DNA from: JACPYM01 sp963699175
GTDB taxonomy: Bacteria > Acidobacteriota > Blastocatellia > RBC074
Length of the DNA: 64,000 bases
Direction of reading: 5' to 3'
Assembly: GCA_963699175.1 (NCBI GenBank)
Contig: OY969418.1
Coordinates: 5,952,001 to 6,016,000 of the forward strand
The translations under genes were made by a program, and so were the position numbers. Shown in pieces: positions 59,325-64,000 of the stretch. The number at the start of each line of letters is the position of its first letter. Within the stretch, counting starts at the first letter, position 1. Below the pieces are notes generated by a model, which made no database searches, had not been told where the DNA came from, and saw only the letters and a program-made list of their open reading frames with translations.

Positions 59325-60320
59325 CTATTCGCGGACGATCTGTATAAAGAACTCTTCAGCAGGCTTGAGTTCTTTGCTGGTTGTGATGCCAGTTAAGAGG
59401 ACTGCGTAATAGCCGTCTCGGAGCTTGTTGGCTGGCACCTCCAGAACCAGGCTCTTATCAGATTGAACGACCTGCGTGCTTATGCCTTGGCGGCGAACTA
59501 TCTCTTGTCCTTCGATAGTCTTCAACGCAGCGGTATAACTGGGATAAGCACTGTGCTCGCCGCCGCTCAAGAGCAATTGAAGCCGGAGCGTACTTGCATT
59601 AGCCGGAATAGTAATCCTCTTGGCATCCCCACTACCGCGCACACGGGATGGCCGCAGCGTTATACTTAACAAACTGAGCGCCGGGGCTGATTTACTGGAT
59701 GAAATGATGCCAGGTGTATCATCCAATGAAGCCTGCAACTGATCGGTCACCTCGGCCAACGACTTGAGATCATTGCGTTGCTTGGCAGACTGTCTTTCGC
59801 CTCTGGTTTTGGGTTTGGCAGTTTTCTTTTGCAAACTCGCCTGCTGGGTCTCACTAGCTTTGACTTCTTCGCGCAGTTCGGTGACGAATGTGCTCAGCCA
59901 CAAGGCGGTCAGTGAAAGTACGGCTACTGCAACCGTTGACCAGGCAAAACTCAGCTTAGGCGTAAAAAAACTATGCAGCCAGCGGGCGCATGATGCCCAC
60001 AGCTTAGGCTTGATTGGTTGCGCTGTGGTTGATTGCCAACCGCTTTGATCGGCAATAAAGGTCATCAGCTTTTTGGTAGACTCGAATTTGCGGCGGCGAC
60101 GAGCAGACTTGAGAAAGTTCTTTTCAAAGAGGCTGCCTTCTTCGGACGTCAACGCGCCACTCACATATTCGCAAATTAACTCTTCTTCCAACGCCAGCAA
60201 CTCTTCATAAAAACGCTGGTCGCGGAAATAACGTGTCTCGATCTGGCTTTGCTCCAACTCAGTAGAGGTACCTAGCAGATAAGACATCAGCAACTGTTCT
60301 TCTCGCACTCTAGTTTTCAC
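59325..60320 (-). CDS. Membrane-anchored anti-sigma-like protein
   Basis: The 331-aa product has a helical cytoplasmic N-terminus (LLMSYLLGTSTELEQSQIET, YEELLALEEELICEYVSGAL) like acidobacterial anti-sigma factors without zinc ligands. A membrane span follows at about 122-143 (FAWSTVAVAVLSLTALWLS), then a coiled, Lys-rich linker and a C-terminal beta domain that ends DGYYAVLLTGITTSKELKPA. It lies 286 bp downstream of the ECF sigma gene on the same strand. The layout suggests it holds the sigma factor at the membrane and senses an envelope or extracellular signal. No metal-binding H-x3-C-x2-C motif is present. Confidence 0.72.
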   Translation of the reverse strand: MKTRVREEQLLMSYLLGTSTELEQSQIETRYFRDQRFYEELLALEEELICEYVSGALTSEEGSLFEKNFLKSARRRRKFESTKKLMTFIADQSGWQSTTAQPIKPKLWASCARWLHSFFTPKLSFAWSTVAVAVLSLTALWLSTFVTELREEVKASETQQASLQKKTAKPKTRGERQSAKQRNDLKSLAEVTDQLQASLDDTPGIISSSKSAPALSLLSITLRPSRVRGSGDAKRITIPANASTLRLQLLLSGGEHSAYPSYTAALKTIEGQEIVRRQGISTQVVQSDKSLVLEVPANKLRDGYYAVLLTGITTSKELKPAEEFFIQIVRE

Positions 60321-60606
60321 GGTATCACCTGCTCACAATCCCACGGATGGTGCTCATTCGATTGCCTATTGATTAATGGGTGATTAGTTATTGCGGATAG
60401 GGCTTTCGTGGATGCGGTGTCTGTAGTTGGGCATTTGATGTTCCGCACCTTAAAGTGCGGCGGCCACAGATTTATTACAGACAAATAGACCCAACGCGAT
60501 TCACCCTGCGGCTTTTGTTGGATTAGGCAAATCATTTCCAATCGCCGCAATAACGGCGGCCACGTAGGTAATTTGGCCGACAACCCGGTCAGCTCTTTTT
60601 GCCCGG
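60321..60606. other. Gap between sigma and anti-sigma-like genes, with repeats
   Basis: No gene is supported. It holds the near-palindrome CCGCACCTTAAAGTGCGG at 60443-60460 and the start of an 18-bp tandem repeat, CCCGGTCAGCTCTTTTTG (60584-60601), whose second copy (60602-60619) crosses the sigma stop codon with two mismatches. The sequence is T-rich in that area. Confidence 0.5.
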
Positions 60607-61224
60607 TCAATTCTTTTTGTCGTTGAGACATCGGTTGATGCAATCTTCTAAAGTCGCTCTGAGTCGGTAGACACGCACACGCAAGACATTGAGGCTAACC
60701 CCTAGCTTGTTGGCCAGTGCAATTCGGTTGTCAATCTTAGCTCTTTTTTCGGTTTGATAATACTGGATGACAAGTTCCTGGTTTTCTTGTGAGAGCTGCT
60801 TCAGGCAGTGTTCAAAGCACTCGTACATCTGCTCACGGCTACGACGCTCTTCCGTATCTTCCTCCGGTGCGGAGAGGTGCTCGAATTCCGGCGGATCATC
60901 TTCTTGTTTGCTCTGTTTGGGTAAGACTTCCAAGGCCAAACGGCGGGCCACACCATAACAATAGTCTGGCAGGTTGCGAATGATTTCTCCCTCTTCCATC
61001 CGGCGCGCCACACGGTTGAAGGTCTCGTCGGCCAGGTCTTCGGGAAAGGCACAGCCGCGCCAATCGAAGAAAGTCACCAGCACGCGGCGCAAATGCTCGT
61101 ATTCTTCTCCAGCCAATTCCCGATCCGGATTTAGCCCTTCCAGCAGCCTGTTGAACGAGTCGGCGCTTAATGCCCAAACCTTCTCGCGCCGGGACGGCTC
61201 AGTTGCTCGTTGATTCTTTCTCAT
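60607..61224 (-). CDS. ECF-type RNA polymerase sigma factor
   Basis: The 205-aa protein has a region-2 segment (FFDWRGCAFPEDLADETFNR, VARRMEEGEIIRNLPDYCYG, VARRLALEVL) and a region-4 helix-turn-helix (KQLSQENQELVIQYYQTEKR, IALANKLGVSLNVLRVRVYR). The acidic linker DDPPEFEHLSAPEEDTEERR separates them. This is the short sigma-70 layout used by extracytoplasmic-function factors. The likely partner is the membrane protein at 59325. The target promoters are not visible here. A tandem 18-bp repeat overlaps the final codons. Confidence 0.85.
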   Translation of the reverse strand: MRKNQRATEPSRREKVWALSADSFNRLLEGLNPDRELAGEEYEHLRRVLVTFFDWRGCAFPEDLADETFNRVARRMEEGEIIRNLPDYCYGVARRLALEVLPKQSKQEDDPPEFEHLSAPEEDTEERRSREQMYECFEHCLKQLSQENQELVIQYYQTEKRAKIDNRIALANKLGVSLNVLRVRVYRLRATLEDCINRCLNDKKN

Positions 61225-62071
61225 AGCACCCTAAAGCATCAGATTTTGGGTGTCAGCGCGCTCGCGCTTGAGTCGTCACTTCCCAGGTACACGCAGCTTT
61301 GCGTGGCGGGAAGCTCACCTCCAGGCAGCGATTATCCCTAACACCTATGCCGCAGCTTGCGCCGTGTCATCACACGATTGCGCAGCTCCGACACCCGATA
61401 AACCTTTTATCAGCTCCAGCGCGCTGCTCCGAGAACTCGGTTCAGCGCTCACCTACACCAGACCTTCCTGCCATTGTTATTACCCACGAGCGTGTCTTGG
61501 AAATTTTGGGGCTCTGGATGGCTTCTATGGTCAGTTCGTTGGCTGTCTCAAAAGAAATTCCTGATTTTGCTCTCTCTTTATTAAGCTGCTCCGACGCTGT
61601 TGTGCGCACTGCTGCATGCTTATGTACACTTACTCCAATCAGGGAAGGGACGGCAACACCTCTGCTAAACATAAGGGATCGGCACAGCATATTGACTTGT
61701 CTACCTTGCGCGTATTGATCTTTCGTCTAACGGAGCCAGCGGGGTTGCAGGATGCATGCTTATGACGAAAGAAGTTAAGAACTAATATTTGGATGGGAAT
61801 GCGTTCGAATCCGGCTAAAGCGGCAACTGCTTAGCACCGAAGTTGTGTAGCCCAAGTACAACCTGCCGCTTCGCCTCAATATTTTTGGTGCTGTCCGAAA
61901 CATTCATGGTTTGGGGAATGTTTCGCGATTAGGGACGCGGCGCATTATAGACAAAGCGGTTGCTTAAATAAAGCCGAGAATTGCGATGCCGCAAACAAAA
62001 GATCGGATATTAGTTATAAGAAAGGGCGTGGTGTTTCCTTTTGGAGCGATACGGGCTTGTACGGGTAGTTT
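61225..62071. other. 847-bp gap, no gene
   Basis: Open frames here lack ribosome sites and family patterns. TGCATGCTTATG occurs twice (61613-61624 and 61753-61764), about 140 bp apart. ACGCA/TGCGT near 61290-61305 forms a short hairpin. The sigma-gene promoter should lie at the left end of this region. Confidence 0.4.
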
Positions 62072-62845
62072 TTACAAGGGGAGTTTCGCCAGTCCATGCC
62101 GATAAGCGTAGATAGCCAATTCAAAACGATCACCGACATCCAGCTTGGAGAAGATTGAAGAGAGATGGTGGCGCACCGTAATCACGCTAATCGAGAGCCG
62201 ATCAGCGATCTGCTGGTTACGCAAGCCCTCGCCAATCAAACCGATGACTTCGCGTTCACGTTCGGTCAATTGGGCGATACGCGCGGCCTCATCGGGTGTA
62301 GACGGCTCGGCCTGATGTCGCCACAAATCAACCACCTCACGCTGCGGCTGGCTCAGGCGCACCTGTCCAACTCCGATGAATTCCAACGGCTGTCCGGCAC
62401 GCACGCGCCATAGATCATTCAGCACGCGCGCCATCAACGCACCATCGAGCCAGACTTCACCGGCAAAGACTTTTCGAATGGCCCTGACCAAAGTTTCGGC
62501 AGCTTCCATCTTGCGCACGATGCCTACGGCACCGCGCCCGACCGCTTGGTGGTGGATGTCCAGATCATAAACGCCGGTCAGCACGAGCACGCGCGCGTGT
62601 GGCGCGACGGCCAGTAATTCGGGCAGGCAATCCAGCCCATGGCTTGCGCCCAGATCCAAATCGAGCAGGATAATGTCAGGTTGCTCACGCGCAGCCTGTG
62701 CCACGGCGTCCTGGCAGTTGGCTGCCTCGCCCGCAACGGTCAAGCCTGTTTGGTTTTCCAGTAACAGGCGGAGTCCTTCTCTAACGATGACTTGATCATC
62801 AACCAATAAGAGGCGAATAGATTGTGCGGCAATTGTGGCTAACAT
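62072..62845 (-). CDS. NarL/FixJ-type response regulator (copy 2)
   Basis: The 257-aa protein has the receiver pair LVDD at 14-17, phospho-acceptor D62 in IILLDLDLGASHG, and the LuxR helix-turn-helix LTEREREVIGLIGEGLRNQQ, IADRLSISVITVRHHLSSIF. ATG 62845 matches the start of the copy at 57698; an in-frame start at 62962 adds 39 residues without homology to the paralogue. DNA identity with the other copy is very high over the 3' ~150 bp. The linker between domains differs (RLSQPQREVVDLWRHQA here). It faces away from the receiver gene at 63755 and may bind the same sites as its twin. Confidence 0.92.
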   Translation of the reverse strand: MLATIAAQSIRLLLVDDQVIVREGLRLLLENQTGLTVAGEAANCQDAVAQAAREQPDIILLDLDLGASHGLDCLPELLAVAPHARVLVLTGVYDLDIHHQAVGRGAVGIVRKMEAAETLVRAIRKVFAGEVWLDGALMARVLNDLWRVRAGQPLEFIGVGQVRLSQPQREVVDLWRHQAEPSTPDEAARIAQLTEREREVIGLIGEGLRNQQIADRLSISVITVRHHLSSIFSKLDVGDRFELAIYAYRHGLAKLPL

Positions 62846-63754
62846 GATTTTGACCGTTTTTCCGCAAGGCTTGACTGACAGAGTAGCACACCAGCCAACG
62901 CCAGAAACGGTTTGAGGGACACGTTGCTGTGCATTTCTATCGCCATCCCATAGTTCCACCAATCTCTCGCCGACACCACACCAATGCTTCTAGAGAACAG
63001 ACCTCACCCTGCATTGCAAAAAATCAGATTGAAAATGAACTTGCTCGTGAAGGAACCCTAAGCTTACGACAGAAAGACAGCCCCGCGTATGCACCATAAA
63101 AATCGGGCGGGTACGCTTGGGGGAACGAAGTGCCGTCAATTCGTCTCGCTTGAATTGAACGTTTGCTGATTGGTCTTGCGTCGGAAATTCTGTCGCGCTC
63201 GATTGTCTGTTTAAGACGGCTACAGGTATAGCTTCTAAATGCCTGATCGTCAAGACTGTTCACACTAGGTCTGGGTCTAACCGCTAAAAATAACAGACTC
63301 GCAGTGTCAGGCACGAAGTGATGACCATGCGTAAGAATTGCCAGCCAACCTGGCTTGATTTCGATTAGAGTCGAGAGATGCTTTACGAAACACCCCTACT
63401 ATTGAGAGGTTGAGTCATACTCAAGGCGGATTCTTGGCTTGCGCCGATAGTCCTGAAGAGCTTACAATCCGCGCCCAGGTAGATCGGTGCTCAATAGTTC
63501 CACAGTCCCAAAATCCAGCAGCACATTTGTCAATTATGTTGTTTTAGTTGGTTCATCATCAATATGTCGCTACAAGTTACTGTGTGCTATGTAATGAATG
63601 CGACGAAATGCTCAGCATGTATGGAGCTAATTTGATCGGGCAGACCAACAAAAAAACTTGGCAGAATGGTTGTGGGATTACGCACGGCGAACACCAGTTC
63701 TCCGCTACCGGGCAGCCAGCCGATTCACTGGAAGTACGCAGTAAGAAAGAAAAC
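62846..63754. other. 909-bp divergent intergenic region
   Basis: No gene is supported on either strand, and the right half is A/T-rich. It separates the leftward response regulator from the rightward receiver gene and must contain both promoters. TTGGCAG-AATGG-TTGTG at 63658-63674 resembles a sigma-54 promoter but has GT instead of the required GC at -12. Confidence 0.45.
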
Positions 63755-64000
63755 ATGAACGGTAAACAAGCGAAGGCCCTGTTAATTGAAGATGATCCGC
63801 TTTATGCCCAGGCCATTCGCGGATTGTTCATGGCCAAAGGCGTAGCCTTCGAGCTGGAGTGGGCCAGTAGTCTAGCTGCCGGATTGGCACGGTTGGCGCA
63901 GAATGAGATTGACATCGTACTGCTCGACTTGGCCCTGCCTGACAGTGAGGGGTTGGAGACCTTCAACCGCATCCATCGTTCCGTCCCTGATCTGCCGATC
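63755..64000 (+). CDS. Response-regulator receiver protein (3' part beyond window)
   Basis: From ATG 63755, 82 codons run to the window end. The start MNGKQAKALLIEDDPLYAQA gives the acidic pair near 12-14, and D58 in IVLLDLALPDSEGLETF is the phospho-acceptor. The receiver domain is cut before its switch residues. Output domain or fusion to a sensor kinase cannot be told. GTAAGAAAG just before the ATG may serve as a ribosome site. It is divergent from copy 2 of the NarL-type regulator. Confidence 0.87.
   Translation, partial: MNGKQAKALLIEDDPLYAQAIRGLFMAKGVAFELEWASSLAAGLARLAQNEIDIVLLDLALPDSEGLETFNRIHRSVPDLPI

Noticed and set aside
60317..60643. 108-aa minus-strand frame between sigma and anti-sigma genes
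   Set aside because: It arises from the tandem repeat and the palindrome and overlaps the sigma gene.
63024..63314. Overlapping 87- and 96-aa minus-strand frames
   Set aside because: They overlap each other in different frames in A/T-rich intergenic DNA and lack start signals.
63658..63674. Possible sigma-54 promoter before the last receiver gene
   Set aside because: The essential GC at -12 reads GT; only the -24 half is good.

Overview
The window is about 58-60 percent GC, densely coded and free of tRNA, rRNA or CRISPR signals. It looks like a soil-type Acidobacteriota chromosome, most likely class Blastocatellia. This is an inference from gene content: a fadN/fadA/fadE-type beta-oxidation operon, fused formiminotransferase-cyclodeaminase, a large Wzx/Wzy exopolysaccharide locus, and many intergenic inverted repeats. 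No marker gene fixes the taxonomy.

Region 1 (1-11.7 kb). A Crp/Fnr regulator, cut by the window edge, faces away from a TetR-type FadR. FadR heads a long plus-strand fatty-acid operon: fadR, fadD, a 172-aa unknown, a flavin/NAD(P) oxidoreductase, fadN, a 42-aa membrane microprotein, a VapBC-like pair, fadA, a YCII protein and fadE, closed by a strong terminator. A perfect FadR-type operator lies in front of fadR.

Region 2 (11.7-22.2 kb). Mixed housekeeping and secreted genes: Adhesin_E-like protein, metallo-beta-lactamase-fold hydrolase, FTCD, lipoprotein gamma-glutamyltransferase, a single-domain response regulator behind a sigma-54 promoter, a YjjX NTPase, an AAC(6')-like acetyltransferase, a glycerate 2-kinase and a large secreted propeller-like protein.

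Region 3 (22.2-56.9 kb, all minus strand). One exopolysaccharide locus, read right to left: a 43-aa sorting-signal-like microprotein, Wzz, CpsD-like ATPase, priming sugar transferase, Wza, XRE regulator, polysaccharide deacetylase, Wzx flippase, O-antigen ligase/polymerase, glycosyltransferases, two AsnB-type amidotransferases, a phosphodiesterase-fold protein, a bi-domain oxidoreductase, a heparinase II/III lyase, GDP-mannose 6-dehydrogenase (AlgD), a frameshifted methyltransferase, a deacetylase-like protein and three CelD-type acyltransferases around a JmjC-like cupin. AlgD suggests a mannuronate-containing polymer. The gene set resembles XrtA/PEP-CTERM-associated loci, but no exosortase is present in the window.

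Region 4 (57-64 kb). Gene-poor regulatory DNA: two closely related NarL-type response regulators flank an ECF sigma factor and its membrane anti-sigma-like partner, and a third receiver-domain gene runs off the right edge. These genes probably regulate the adjacent polysaccharide locus, but only position supports this.

Long perfect inverted repeats, one core of which recurs at about 5 kb and 51.8 kb, lie at gene junctions and inside some coding sequences.
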